Part shown: in pieces, positions 25,151-40,242 of the stretch
How the letters are laid out: each line of letters begins with the position of its first letter
Position numbering within the stretch: position 1 is the first letter of the stretch
Assembly (NCBI GenBank): GCA_964057225.1
Contig: OZ059895.1
Span: forward strand, 20,036,688-20,100,687
DNA length: 64,000 nucleotides
Origin: Auanema rhodensis
Lineage: Eukaryota; Nematoda; Chromadorea; Rhabditida; Rhabditidae
Direction: 5' to 3'
Program-made: the position numbers and the translations under genes
Notes under the pieces: model-generated
What the model was told of the DNA's origin: nothing
Databases searched by the model: none
The model's input: only the letters and a program-made list of their open reading frames with translations

Positions 25151-27958
25151 AAGCGTTTCTCAATGTAGTATAGTGCATTCGATGCGGATTTTTAAGCTGC
25201 GTCGATCTGTGTTATCAGATTTGCGCTAGCTTAAAAATGCACCGAGATATCAACTGATATAAGTTCACACTTATATCCTCGATTTTCACCCTGAAGAAAT
25301 TATTTTTTCGTTGAATAACATTGTCCATCGTCTTTGCCTTGAAAAAAGGAATCTAAAAACATCTACTTCTTGCTAAATTATTTTGAAATTTTTCGAAAAA
25401 ATTTTTGTCAAAATGTTTTTGGAAGCAATGTTGAGTGTACATGGAAACTCAACATACACTAATGCATCATTTTTCAAACGATCATAACTAATTTTTGTAT
25501 TGAGCGTTTCTCAATGTAGTATAGTGCATTCGATGCGGATTTTTAAGCTGCGTCGATCTGTGTTATCAGATTTGCGCTAGCTTAAAATTGCACCGAGATA
25601 TCAACTGATATAAGTTCACACTTATATCCTGGATTTTCACCCTGAAGAAATTATTTTTTCGTTGAATAACATTGTCCATCGTCTTTGCCTTGAAAAAAGG
25701 AATCTAAAAACATCTACTTCTTGCTAAATTATTTTGAAATTTTTCGAAAAAATTTTTGTCAAAATGTTTTTGGAAGCAATGTTGAGTGTACATGGAAACT
25801 CAACATACACTAATGCATCATTTTTCAAACGATCATAACTAATTTCTGTATTGAGCGTTTCTCAATGTAGTATAGTGCATTCGATGCGGATTTTTAAGCT
25901 GCGTCGATCTGTGTTATCAGATTTGCGCTAGCTTAAAAATGCACCGAGATATCAACTGATATATGTTCACACTTATATCCTCGATTTTCACCCTGAAGAA
26001 ATTATTTTTTCGTTGAATAACATTGTCCATCGTCTTTGCCTTGAAAAAAGGAATCTAAAAACATCTACTTTTTGCTGAATTATTTTGAAATTTTTCGAAA
26101 AAATTTTTGTCAAAATGTTTTTGGAAGCAATATTGAGTGTACATGGAAACTCAACATACACTAATGCATCATTTTTCAAACGATCATAACTAATTTTTGT
26201 ATTGAGCGTTTCTCAATGTAGTATAGTGCATTCGATGCGGATTTTTAAGCTGCGTCGATCTGTGTTATCAGATTTGCGCTAGCTTAAAAATGCACCGAGA
26301 TATCAACTGATATATGTTCACACTTATATCCTCGATTTTCACCCTGAAGAAATTATTTTTTCGTTGAATAACATTGTCCATCGTCTTTGCCTTGAAAAAA
26401 GGAATCTAAAAACATCTTCTTTTTGCTAAATTATTTTGAAATTTTTCGAAAAAATTTTTGTCAAAATGTTTTTGGAAGCAATGTTGAGTGTACATGGAAA
26501 CTCAACATACACTAATGCATCATTTTTCAAACGATCATAACTAATTTTTGTATTGAGCGTTTCTCAATGTAGTATAGTGCATTCGATGCGGATTTTTAAG
26601 CTGCGTCGATCTGTGTTATCAGATTTGCGCTAGCTTAAAAATGCACCGAGATATCAACTGATATATGTTCACACTTATATCCTCGATTTTCACCCTGAAG
26701 AAATTATTTTTTCGTTGAATAACATTGTCCATCGTCTTTGCCTTGAAAAAAGGAATCTAAAAACATCTACTTCTTGCTAAATTATTTTGAAATTTTTCGA
26801 AAAAATTTTTGTCAAAATGTTTTTGGAAGCAATGTTGAGTGTACATGGAAACTCAACATACACTAATGCATCATTTTTCAGACGATCATAACTAATTTTT
26901 GTATTAAGCGTTTCTCAATGTAGTATAGTGCATTCGATGCGGATTTTTAAGCTGCGTCGATCTGTGTTATCAGATTTGCGCTAGCTTAAAAATGCACCGA
27001 GATATCAACTGATATAAGTTCACACTTATATCCTCGATTTTCACCCTGAAGAAATTATTTTTTCGTTGAATAACATTGTCCATCGTCTTTGCCTTGAAAA
27101 AAGGAATCTAAAAACATCTACTTCTTGCTAAATTATTTTGAAATTTTTCGAAAAAATTTTTGTCAAAATGTTTTTGGAAGCAATGTTGAGTGTACATGGA
27201 AACTCAACATACACTAATGCATCATTTTTCAAACGATCATAACTAATTTTTGTATTGAGCGTTTCTCAATGTAGTATAGTGCATTCGATGCGGATTTTTA
27301 AGCTGCGTCGATCTGTGTTATCAGATTTGCGCTAGCTTAAAAATGCACCGAGATATCAACTGATATAAGTTCACACTTATATCCTGGATTTTCACCCTGA
27401 AGAAATTATTTTTTCGTTGAATAACATTGTCCATCGTCTTTGCCTTGAAAAAAGGAATCTAAAAACATCTACTTCTTGCTAAATTATTTTGAAATTTTTC
27501 GAAAAAATTTTTGTCAAAATGTTTTTGGAAGCAATGTTGAGTGTACATGGAAACTCAACATACACTAATGCATCATTTTTCAAACGATCATAACTAATTT
27601 TTGTATTGAGCGTTTCTCAATGTAGTATAGTGCATTCGATGCGGATTTTTAAGCTGCGTCGATCTGTGTTATCAGATTTGCGCTAGCTTAAAAATGCACC
27701 GAGATATCAACTGATATAAGTTCACACTTATATCCTGGATTTTCACCCTGAAGAAATTATTTTTTCGTTGAATAACATTGTCCATCGTCTTTGCCTTGAA
27801 AAAAGGAATCTAAAAACATCTACTTCTTGCTAAATTATTTTGAAATTTTTCGAAAAAATTTTTGTCAAAATGTTTTTGGAAGCAATGTTGAGTGTACATG
27901 GAAACTCAACATACACTAATGCATCATTTTTCAAACGATCATAACTAATTTTTGTATT
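25151..27958. repeat. Transition segment, eight monomers
   Basis: Eight full-length monomers joining the 12-mer domain to the heptamer domain. Monomer 25502 has G130 and a private T87 in the long dyad arm; monomer 25853 has G225 and A280. Monomers 26204, 26555, 26906 and 27257 carry the same marker order (TCTTC; CAGACG; ATAAG; G130) as 28661-30064, so they are a fragment of the heptamer unit. Two G130 monomers in a row (27257 and 27608) look like a single-monomer duplication. Confidence 0.8.
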
Positions 27959-30900
27959 GAGCGTTTCTCAATGTAGTATAGTGCATTCGATGCGGATTTT
28001 TAAGCTGCGTCGATCTGTGTTATCAGATTTGCGCTAGCTTAAAAATGCACCGAGATATCAACTGATATATGTTCACACTTATATCCTCGATTTTCACCCT
28101 GAAGGAATTATTTTTTCGTTGAATAACATTATCCATCGTCTTTGCCTTGAAAAAAGGAATCTAAAAACATCTACTTCTTGCTAAATTATTTTGAAATTTT
28201 TCGAAAAAATTTTTGTCAAAATGTTTTTGGAAGCAATGTTGAGTGTACATGGAAACTCAACATACACTAATGCATCATTTTTCAAACGATCATAACTAAT
28301 TTTTGTATTAAGCGTTTCTCAATGTAGTATAGTGCATTCGATGCGGATTTTTAAGCTGCGTCGATCTGTGTTATCAGATTTGCGCTAGCTTAAAAATGCA
28401 CCGAGATATCAACTGATATAAGTTCACACTTATATCCTCGATTTTCACCCTGAAGAAATTATTTTTTCGTTGAATAACATTGTCCATCGTCTTTGCCTTG
28501 AAAAAAGGAATCTAAAAACATCTTCTTTTTGCTAAATTATTTTGAAATTTTTCGAAAAAATTTTTGTCAAAATGTTTTTGGAAGCAATGTTGAGTGTACA
28601 TGGAAACTCAACATACACTAATGCATCATTTTTCAAACGATCATAACTAATTTTTGTATTGAGCGTTTCTCAATGTAGTATAGTGCATTCGATGCGGATT
28701 TTTAAGCTGCGTCGATCTGTGTTATCAGATTTGCGCTAGCTTAAAAATGCACCGAGATATCAACTGATATATGTTCACACTTATATCCTCGATTTTCACC
28801 CTGAAGAAATTATTTTTTCGTTGAATAACATTGTCCATCGTCTTTGCCTTGAAAAAAGGAATCTAAAAACATCTTCTTTTTGCTAAATTATTTTGAAATT
28901 TTTCGAAAAAATTTTTGTCAAAATGTTTTTGGAAGCAATGTTGAGTGTACATGGAAACTCAACATACACTAATGCATCATTTTTCAAACGATCATAACTA
29001 ATTTTTGTATTGAGCGTTTCTCAATGTAGTATAGTGCATTCGATGCGGATTTTTAAGCTGCGTCGATCTGTGTTATCAGATTTGCGCTAGCTTAAAAATG
29101 CACCGAGATATCAACTGATATATGTTCACACTTATATCCTCGATTTTCACCCTGAAGAAATTATTTTTTCGTTGAATAACATTGTCCATCGTCTTTGCCT
29201 TGAAAAAAGGAATCTAAAAACATCTACTTCTTGCTAAATTATTTTGAAATTTTTCGAAAAAATTTTTGTCAAAATGTTTTTGGAAGCAATGTTGAGTGTA
29301 CATGGAAACTCAACATACACTAATGCATCATTTTTCAGACGATCATAACTAATTTTTGTATTAAGCGTTTCTCAATGTAGTATAGTGCATTCGATGCGGA
29401 TTTTTAAGCTGCGTCGATCTGTGTTATCAGATTTGCGCTAGCTTAAAAATGCACCGAGATATCAACTGATATAAGTTCACACTTATATCCTCGATTTTCA
29501 CCCTGAAGAAATTATTTTTTCGTTGAATAACATTGTCCATCGTCTTTGCCTTGAAAAAAGGAATCTAAAAACATCTACTTCTTGCTAAATTATTTTGAAA
29601 TTTTTCGAAAAAATTTTTGTCAAAATGTTTTTGGAAGCAATGTTGAGTGTACATGGAAACTCAACATACACTAATGCATCATTTTTCAAACGATCATAAC
29701 TAATTTTTGTATTGAGCGTTTCTCAATGTAGTATAGTGCATTCGATGCGGATTTTTAAGCTGCGTCGATCTGTGTTATCAGATTTGCGCTAGCTTAAAAA
29801 TGCACCGAGATATCAACTGATATAAGTTCACACTTATATCCTGGATTTTCACCCTGAAGAAATTATTTTTTCGTTGAATAACATTGTCCATCGTCTTTGC
29901 CTTGAAAAAAGGAATCTAAAAACATCTACTTCTTGCTAAATTATTTTGAAATTTTTCGAAAAAATTTTTGTCAAAATGTTTTTGGAAGCAATGTTGAGTG
30001 TACATGGAAACTCAACATACACTAATGCATCATTTTTCAAACGATCATAACTAATTTTTGTATTAAGCGTTTCTCAATGTAGTATAGTGCATTCGATGCG
30101 GATTTTTAAGCTGCGTCGATCTGTGTTATCGGATTTGCGCTAGCTTAAAAATGCACCGAGATATCAACTGATATATGTTCACACTTATATCCTCGATTTT
30201 CACCCTGAAGAAATTATTTTTTCGTTGAATAACATTGTCCATCGTCTTTGCCTTGAAAAAAGGAATCTAAAAACATCTTCTTTTTGCTAAATTATTTTGA
30301 AATTTTTCGAAAAAATTTTTGTCAAAATGTTTTTGGAAGCAATGTTGAGTGTACATGGAAACTCAACATACACTAATGCATCATTTTTCAAACGATCATA
30401 ACTAATTTTTGTATTGAGCGTTTCTCAATGTAGTATAGTGCATTCGATGCGGATTTTTAAGCTGCGTCGATCTGTGTTATCAGATTTGCGCTAGCTTAAA
30501 AATGCACCGAGATATCAACTGATATATGTTCACACTTATATCCTCGATTTTCACCCTGAAGAAATTATTTTTTCGTTGAATAACATTATCCATCGTCTTT
30601 GCCTTGAAAAAAGGAATCTAAAAACATCTACTTCTTGCTAAATTATTTTGAAATTTTTCGAAAAAATTTTTGTCAAAATGTTTTTGGAAGCAATGTTGAG
30701 TGTACATGGAAACTCAACATACACTAATGCATCATTTTTCAAACGATCATAACTAATTTTTGTATTAAGCGTTTCTCAATGTAGTATAGTGCATTCGATG
30801 CGGATTTTTAAGCTGCGTCGATCTGTGTTATCAGATTTGCGCTAGCTTAAAAATGCACCGAGATATCAACTGATATAAGTTCACACTTATATCCTCGATT

Positions 30901-33900
30901 TTCACCCTGAAGAAATTATTTTTTCGTTGAATAACATTGTCCATCGTCTTTGCCTTGGAAAAAGGAATCTAAAAACATCTTCTTTTTGCTAAATTATTTT
31001 GAAATTTTTCGAAAAAATTTTTGTCAAAATGTTTTTGGAAGCAATGTTGAGTGTACATGGAAACTCAACATACACTAATGCATCATTTTTCAAACGATCA
31101 TAACTAATTTTTGTATTGAGCGTTTCTCAATGTAGTATAGTGCATTCGATGCGGATTTTTAAGCTGCGTCGATCTGTGTTATCAGATTTGCGCTAGCTTA
31201 AAAATGCACCGAGATATCAACTGATATAAGTTCACACTTATATCCTCGATTTTCACCCTGAAGAAATTATTTTTTCGTTGAATAACATTGTCCATCGTCT
31301 TTGCCTTGAAAAAAGGAATCTAAAAACATCTACTTCTTGCTAAATTATTTTGAAATTTTTCGAAAAAATTTTTGTCAAAATGTTTTTGGAAGCAATGTTG
31401 AGTGTACATGGAAACTCAACATACACTAATGCATCATTTTTCAGACGATCATAACTAATTTTTGTATTAAGCGTTTCTCAATGTAGTATAGTGCATTCGA
31501 TGCGGATTTTTAAGCTGCGTCGATCTGTGTTATCAGATTTGCGCTAGCTTAAAAATGCACCGAGATATCAACTGATATATGTTCACACTTATATCCTCGA
31601 TTTTCACCCTGAAGAAATTATTTTTTCGTTGAATAACATTGTCCATCGTCTTTGCCTTGAAAAAAGGAATCTAAAAACATCTACTTCTTGCTAAATTATT
31701 TTGAAATTTTTCGAAAAAATTTTTGTCAAAATGTTTTTGGAAGCAATGTTGAGTGTACATGGAAACTCAACATACACTAATGCATCATTTTTCAGACGAT
31801 CATAACTAATTTTTGTATTAAGCGTTTCTCAATGTAGTATAGTGCATTCGATGCGGATTTTTAAGCTGCGTCGATCTGTGTTATCAGATTTGCGCTAGCT
31901 TAAAAATGCACCGAGATATCAACTGATATAAGTTCACACTTATATCCTCGATTTTCACCCTGAAGAAATTATTTTTTCGTTGAATAACATTGTCCATCGT
32001 CTTTGCCTTGAAAAAAGGAATCTAAAAACATCTACTTCTTGCTAAATTATTTTGAAATTTTTCGAAAAAATTTTTGTCAAAATGTTTTTGGAAGCAATGT
32101 TGAGTGTACATGGAAACTCAACATACACTAATGCATCATTTTTCAAACGATCATAACTAATTTTTGTATTGAGCGTTTCTCAATGTAGTATAGTGCATTC
32201 GATGCGGATTTTTAAGCTGCGTCGATCTGTGTTATCAGATTTGCGCTAGCTTAAAAATGCACCGAGATATCAACTGATATAAGTTCACACTTATATCCTG
32301 GATTTTCACCCTGAAGAAATTATTTTTTCGTTGAATAACATTGTCCATCGTCTTTGCCTTGAAAAAAGGAATCTAAAAACATCTACTTCTTGCTAAATTA
32401 TTTTGAAATTTTTCGAAAAAATTTTTGTCAAAATGTTTTTGGAAGCAATGTTGAGTGTACATGGAAACTCAACATACACTAATGCATCATTTTTCAAACG
32501 ATCATAACTAATTTTTGTATTAAGCGTTTCTCAATGTAGTATAGTGCATTCGATGCGGATTTTTAAGCTGCGTCGATCTGTGTTATCGGATTTGCGCTAG
32601 CTTAAAAATGCACCGAGATATCAACTGATATATGTTCACACTTATATCCTCGATTTTCACCCTGAAGAAATTATTTTTTCGTTGAATAACATTGTCCATC
32701 GTCTTTGCCTTGAAAAAAGGAATCTAAAAACATCTTCTTTTTGCTAAATTATTTTGAAATTTTTCGAAAAAATTTTTGTCAAAATGTTTTTGGAAGCAAT
32801 GTTGAGTGTACATGGAAACTCAACATACACTAATGCATCATTTTTCAAACGATCATAACTAATTTTTGTATTGAGCGTTTCTCAATGTAGTATAGTGCAT
32901 TCGATGCGGATTTTTAAGCTGCGTCGATCTGTGTTATCAGATTTGCGCTAGCTTAAAAATGCACCGAGATATCAACTGATATATGTTCACACTTATATCC
33001 TCGATTTTCACCCTGAAGAAATTATTTTTTCGTTGAATAACATTATCCATCGTCTTTGCCTTGAAAAAAGGAATCTAAAAACATCTACTTCTTGCTAAAT
33101 TATTTTGAAATTTTTCGAAAAAATTTTTGTCAAAATGTTTTTGGAAGCAATGTTGAGTGTACATGGAAACTCAACATACACTAATGCATCATTTTTCAAA
33201 CGATCATAACTAATTTTTGTATTAAGCGTTTCTCAATGTAGTATAGTGCATTCGATGCGGATTTTTAAGCTGCGTCGATCTGTGTTATCAGATTTGCGCT
33301 AGCTTAAAAATGCACCGAGATATCAACTGATATAAGTTCACACTTATATCCTCGATTTTCACCCTGAAGAAATTATTTTTTCGTTGAATAACATTGTCCA
33401 TCGTCTTTGCCTTGAAAAAAGGAATCTAAAAACATCTTCTTTTTGCTAAATTATTTTGAAATTTTTCGAAAAAATTTTTGTCAAAATGTTTTTGGAAGCA
33501 ATGTTGAGTGTACATGGAAACTCAACATACACTAATGCATCATTTTTCAAACGATCATAACTAATTTTTGTATTGAGCGTTTCTCAATGTAGTATAGTGC
33601 ATTCGATGCGGATTTTTAAGCTGCGTCGATCTGTGTTATCAGATTTGCGCTAGCTTAAAAATGCACCGAGATATCAACTGATATAAGTTCACACTTATAT
33701 CCTCGATTTTCACCCTGAAGAAATTATTTTTTCGTTGAATAACATTGTCCATCGTCTTTGCCTTGAAAAAAGGAATCTAAAAACATCTACTTCTTGCTAA
33801 ATTATTTTGAAATTTTTCGAAAAAATTTTTGTCAAAATGTTTTTGGAAGCAATGTTGAGTGTACATGGAAACTCAACATACACTAATGCATCATTTTTCA

Positions 33901-36900
33901 GACGATCATAACTAATTTTTGTATTAAGCGTTTCTCAATGTAGTATAGTGCATTCGATGCGGATTTTTAAGCTGCGTCGATCTGTGTTATCAGATTTGCG
34001 CTAGCTTAAAAATGCACCGAGATATCAACTGATATATGTTCACACTTATATCCTCGATTTTCACCCTGAAGAAATTATTTTTTCGTTGAATAACATTATC
34101 CATCGTCTTTGCCTTGAAAAAAGGAATCTAAAAACATCTACTTCTTGCTAAATTATTTTGAAATTTTTCGAAAAAATTTTTGTCAAAATGTTTTTGGAAG
34201 CAATGTTGAGTGTACATGGAAACTCAACATACACTAATGCATCATTTTTCAAACGATCATAACTAATTTTTGTATTAAGCGTTTCTCAATGTAGTATAGT
34301 GCATTCGATGCGGATTTTTAAGCTGCGTCGATCTGTGTTATCAGATTTGCGCTAGCTTAAAAATGCACCGAGATATCAACTGATATAAGTTCACACTTAT
34401 ATCCTCGATTTTCACCCTGAAGAAATTATTTTTTCGTTGAATAACATTGTCCATCGTCTTTGCCTTGAAAAAAGGAATCTAAAAACATCTTCTTTTTGCT
34501 AAATTATTTTGAAATTTTTCGAAAAAATTTTTGTCAAAATGTTTTTGGAAGCAATGTTGAGTGTACATGGAAACTCAACATACACTAATGCATCATTTTT
34601 CAGACGATCATAACTAATTTTTGTATTAAGCGTTTCTCAATGTAGTATAGTGCATTCGATGCGGATTTTTAAGCTGCGTCGATCTGTGTTATCAGATTTG
34701 CGCTAGCTTAAAAATGCACCGAGATATCAACTGATATATGTTTACACTTATATCCTCGATTTTCACCCTGAAGAAATTATTTTTTCGTTGAATAACATTA
34801 TCCATCGTCTTTGCCTTGAAAAAAGGAATCTAAAAACATCTACTTCTTGCTAAATTATTTTGAAATTTTTCGAAAAAATTTTTGTCAAAATGTTTTTGGA
34901 AGCAATGTTGAGTGTACATGGAAACTCAACATACACTAATGCATCATTTTTCAAACGATCATAACTAATTTTTGTATTAAGCGTTTCTCAATGTAGTATA
35001 GTGCATTCGATGCGGATTTTTAAGCTGCGTCGATCTGTGTTATCAGATTTGCGCTAGCTTAAAAATGCACCGAGATATCAACTGATATATGTTCACACTT
35101 ATATCCTCGATTTTCACCCTGAAGAAATTATTTTTTCGTTGAATAACATTATCCATCGTCTTTGCCTTGAAAAAAGGAATCTAAAAACATCTACTTCTTG
35201 CTAAATTATTTTGAAATTTTTCGAAAAAATTTTTGTCAAAATGTTTTTGGAAGCAATGTTGAGTGTACATGGAAACTCAACATACACTAATGCATCATTT
35301 TTCAAACGATCATAACTAATTTTTGTATTGAGCGTTTCTCAATGTAGTATAGTGCATTCGATGCGGATTTTTAAGCTGCGTCGATCTGTGTTATCAGATT
35401 TGCGCTAGCTTAAAAATGCACCGAGATATCAACTGATATAAGTTCACACTTATATCCTCGATTTTCACCCTGAAGAAATTATTTTTTCGTTGAATAACAT
35501 TGTCCATCGTCTTTGCCTTGAAAAAGGAATCTAAAAACATCTTCTTTTTGCTAAATTATTTTGAAATTTTTCGAAAAAATTTTTGTCAAAATGTTTTTGG
35601 AAGCAATGTTGAGTGTACATGGAAACTCAACATACACTAATGCATCATTTTTCAGACGATCATAACTAATTTTTGTATTAAGCGTTTCTCAATGTAGTAT
35701 AGTGCATTCGATGCGGATTTTTAAGCTGCGTCGATCTGTGTTATCAGATTTGCGCTAGCTTAAAAATGCACCGAGATATCAACTGATATATGTTCACACT
35801 TATATCCTCGATTTTCACCCTGAAGAAATTATTTTTTCGTTGAATAACATTATCCATCGTCTTTGCCTTGAAAAAAGGAATCTAAAAACATCTACTTCTT
35901 GCTAAATTATTTTGAAATTTTTCGAAAAAATTTTTGTCAAAATGTTTTTGGAAGCAATGTTGAGTGTACATGGAAACTCAACATACACTAATGCATCATT
36001 TTTCAAACGATCATAACTAATTTTTGTATTAAGCGTTTCTCAATGTAGTATAGTGCATTCGATGCGGATTTTTAAGCTGCGTCGATCTGTGTTATCAGAT
36101 TTGCGCTAGCTTAAAAATGCACCGAGATATCAACTGATATAAGTTCACACTTATATCCTCGATTTTCACCCTGAAGAAATTATTTTTTCGTTGAATAACA
36201 TTGTCCATCGTCTTTGCCTTGAAAAAAGGAATCTAAAAACATCTTCTTTTTGCTAAATTATTTTGAAATTTTTCGAAAAAATTTTTGTCAAAATGTTTTT
36301 GGAAGCAATGTTGAGTGTACATGGAAACTCAACATACACTAATGCATCATTTTTCAAACGATCATAACTAATTTTTGTATTGAGCGTTTCTCAATGTAGT
36401 ATAGTGCATTCGATGCGGATTTTTAAGCTGCGTCGATCTGTGTTATCAGATTTGCGCTAGCTTAAAAATGCACCGAGATATCAACTGATATATGTTCACA
36501 CTTATATCCTCGATTTTCACCCTGAAGAAATTATTTTTTCGTTGAATAACATTGTCCATCGTCTTTGCCTTGAAAAAAGGAATCTAAAAACATCTTCTTT
36601 TTGCTAAATTATTTTGAAATTTTTCGAAAAAATTTTTGTCAAAATGTTTTTGGAAGCAATGTTGAGTGTACATGGAAACTCAACATACACTAATGCATCA
36701 TTTTTCAAACGATCATAACTAATTTTTGTATTGAGCGTTTCTCAATGTAGTATAGTGCATTCGATGCGGATTTTTAAGCTGCGTCGATCTGTGTTATCAG
36801 ATTTGCGCTAGCTTAAAAATGCACCGAGATATCAACTGATATATGTTCACACTTATATCCTCGATTTTCACCCTGAAGAAATTATTTTTTCGTTGAATAA

Positions 36901-39900
36901 CATTGTCCATCGTCTTTGCCTTGAAAAAAGGAATCTAAAAACATCTACTTCTTGCTAAATTATTTTGAAATTTTTCGAAAAAATTTTTGTCAAAATGTTT
37001 TTGGAAGCAATGTTGAGTGTACATGGAAACTCAACATACACTAATGCATCATTTTTCAGACGATCATAACTAATTTTTGTATTAAGCGTTTCTCAATGTA
37101 GTATAGTGCATTCGATGCGGATTTTTAAGCTGCGTCGATCTGTGTTATCAGATTTGCGCTAGCTTAAAAATGCACCGAGATATCAACTGATATAAGTTCA
37201 CACTTATATCCTCGATTTTCACCCTGAAGAAATTATTTTTTCGTTGAATAACATTGTCCATCGTCTTTGCCTTGAAAAAAGGAATCTAAAAACATCTACT
37301 TCTTGCTAAATTATTTTGAAATTTTTCGAAAAAATTTTTGTCAAAATGTTTTTGGAAGCAATGTTGAGTGTACATGGAAACTCAACATACACTAATGCAT
37401 CATTTTTCAAACGATCATAACTAATTTTTGTATTGAGCGTTTCTCAATGTAGTATAGTGCATTCGATGCGGATTTTTAAGCTGCGTCGATCTGTGTTATC
37501 AGATTTGCGCTAGCTTAAAAATGCACCGAGATATCAACTGATATAAGTTCACACTTATATCCTGGATTTTCACCCTGAAGAAATTATTTTTTCGTTGAAT
37601 AACATTGTCCATCGTCTTTGCCTTGAAAAAAGGAATCTAAAAACATCTACTTCTTGCTAAATTATTTTGAAATTTTTCGAAAAAATTTTTGTCAAAATGT
37701 TTTTGGAAGCAATGTTGAGTGTACATGGAAACTCAACATACACTAATGCATCATTTTTCAAACGATCATAACTAATTTTTGTATTAAGCGTTTCTCAATG
37801 TAGTATAGTGCATTCGATGCGGATTTTTAAGCTGCGTCGATCTGTGTTATCGGATTTGCGCTAGCTTAAAAATGCACCGAGATATCAACTGATATATGTT
37901 CACACTTATATCCTCGATTTTCACCCTGAAGAAATTATTTTTTCGTTGAATAACATTGTCCATCGTCTTTGCCTTGAAAAAAGGAATCTAAAAACATCTT
38001 CTTTTTGCTAAATTATTTTGAAATTTTTCGAAAAAATTTTTGTCAAAATGTTTTTGGAAGCAATGTTGAGTGTACATGGAAACTCAACATACACTAATGC
38101 ATCATTTTTCAAACGATCATAACTAATTTTTGTATTGAGCGTTTCTCAATGTAGTATAGTGCATTCGATGCGGATTTTTAAGCTGCGTCGATCTGTGTTA
38201 TCAGATTTGCGCTAGCTTAAAAATGCACCGAGATATCAACTGATATATGTTCACACTTATATCCTCGATTTTCACCCTGAAGAAATTATTTTTTCGTTGA
38301 ATAACATTATCCATCGTCTTTGCCTTGAAAAAAGGAATCTAAAAACATCTACTTCTTGCTAAATTATTTTGAAATTTTTCGAAAAAATTTTTGTCAAAAT
38401 GTTTTTGGAAGCAATGTTGAGTGTACATGGAAACTCAACATACACTAATGCATCATTTTTCAAACGATCATAACTAATTTTTGTATTAAGCGTTTCTCAA
38501 TGTAGTATAGTGCATTCGATGCGGATTTTTAAGCTGCGTCGATCTGTGTTATCAGATTTGCGCTAGCTTAAAAATGCACCGAGATATCAACTGATATAAG
38601 TTCACACTTATATCCTCGATTTTCACCCTGAAGAAATTATTTTTTCGTTGAATAACATTGTCCATCGTCTTTGCCTTGAAAAAAGGAATCTAAAAACATC
38701 TTCTTTTTGCTAAATTATTTTGAAATTTTTCGAAAAAATTTTTGTCAAAATGTTTTTGGAAGCAATGTTGAGTGTACATGGAAACTCAACATACACTAAT
38801 GCATCATTTTTCAAACGATCATAACTAATTTTTGTATTGAGCGTTTCTCAATGTAGTATAGTGCATTCGATGCGGATTTTTAAGCTGCGTCGATCTGTGT
38901 TATCAGATTTGCGCTAGCTTAAAAATGCACCGAGATATCAACTGATATAAGTTCACACTTATATCCTCGATTTTCACCCTGAAGAAATTATTTTTTCGTT
39001 GAATAACATTGTCCATCGTCTTTGCCTTGAAAAAAGGAATCTAAAAACATCTACTTCTTGCTAAATTATTTTGAAATTTTTCGAAAAAATTTTTGTCAAA
39101 ATGTTTTTGGAAGCAATGTTGAGTGTACATGGAAACTCAACATACACTAATGCATCATTTTTCAGACGATCATAACTAATTTTTGTATTAAGCGTTTCTC
39201 AATGTAGTATAGTGCATTCGATGCGGATTTTTAAGCTGCGTCGATCTGTGTTATCAGATTTGCGCTAGCTTAAAAATGCACCGAGATATCAACTGATATA
39301 AGTTCACACTTATATCCTCGATTTTCACCCTGAAGAAATTATTTTTTCGTTGAATAACATTGTCCATCGTCTTTGCCTTGAAAAAAGGAATCTAAAAACA
39401 TCTACTTCTTGCTAAATTATTTTGAAATTTTTCGAAAAAATTTTTGTCAAAATGTTTTTGGAAGCAATGTTGAGTGTACATGGAAACTCAACATACACTA
39501 ATGCATCATTTTTCAAACGATCATAACTAATTTTTGTATTGAGCGTTTCTCAATGTAGTATAGTGCATTCGATGCGGATTTTTAAGCTGCGTCGATCTGT
39601 GTTATCAGATTTGCGCTAGCTTAAAAATGCACCGAGATATCAACTGATATAAGTTCACACTTATATCCTGGATTTTCACCCTGAAGAAATTATTTTTTCG
39701 TTGAATAACATTGTCCATCGTCTTTGCCTTGAAAAAAGGAATCTAAAAACATCTACTTCTTGCTAAATTATTTTGAAATTTTTCGAAAAAATTTTTGTCA
39801 AAATGTTTTTGGAAGCAATGTTGAGTGTACATGGAAACTCAACATACACTAATGCATCATTTTTCAAACGATCATAACTAATTTTTGTATTAAGCGTTTC

Positions 39901-40242
39901 TCAATGTAGTATAGTGCATTCGATGCGGATTTTTAAGCTGCGTCGATCTGTGTTATCAGATTTGCGCTAGCTTAAAAATGCACCGAGATATCAACTGATA
40001 TATGTTCACACTTATATCCTCGATTTTCACCCTGAAGAAATTATTTTTTCGTTGAATAACATTGTCCATCGTCTTTGCCTTGAAAAAAGGAATCTAAAAA
40101 CATCTTCTTTTTGCTAAATTATTTTGAAATTTTTCGAAAAAATTTTTGTCAAAATGTTTTTGGAAGCAATGTTGAGTGTACATGGAAACTCAACATACAC
40201 TAATGCATCATTTTTCAAACGATCATAACTAATTTTTGTATT
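27959..40242. repeat. Heptamer higher-order repeat, 2,457 bp, five units
   Basis: Units start at 27959, 30416, 32873, 35680 and 38137. The shared order is: a monomer with ATTATCC (A173); an A2 monomer with TCTTC; monomers ending in CAGACG (G327); an ATAAG monomer; a G130 monomer; and an A2 monomer with CGGATT (G67), at 30065, 32522 and 37786. Units one, two and four have seven monomers (2,457 bp). Unit three is expanded to eight (2,807 bp, 32873-35679), with A173 and G327 monomers duplicated. Unit five has six (2,106 bp) and lacks G67. Confidence 0.88.
35330..35679. repeat. 350-bp monomer (one A lost from A-run)
   Basis: The A6 run at monomer positions 192-197 is one base shorter (GAAAAAGG). 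This is a simple homopolymer slip in the expanded third heptamer unit. A sequencing or consensus error is also possible. Confidence 0.85.

Noticed and set aside
35330-35679. One-base loss in an A-run as an evolutionary marker
   Set aside because: A single homopolymer indel seen once may be a consensus error, so I did not use it to infer history.
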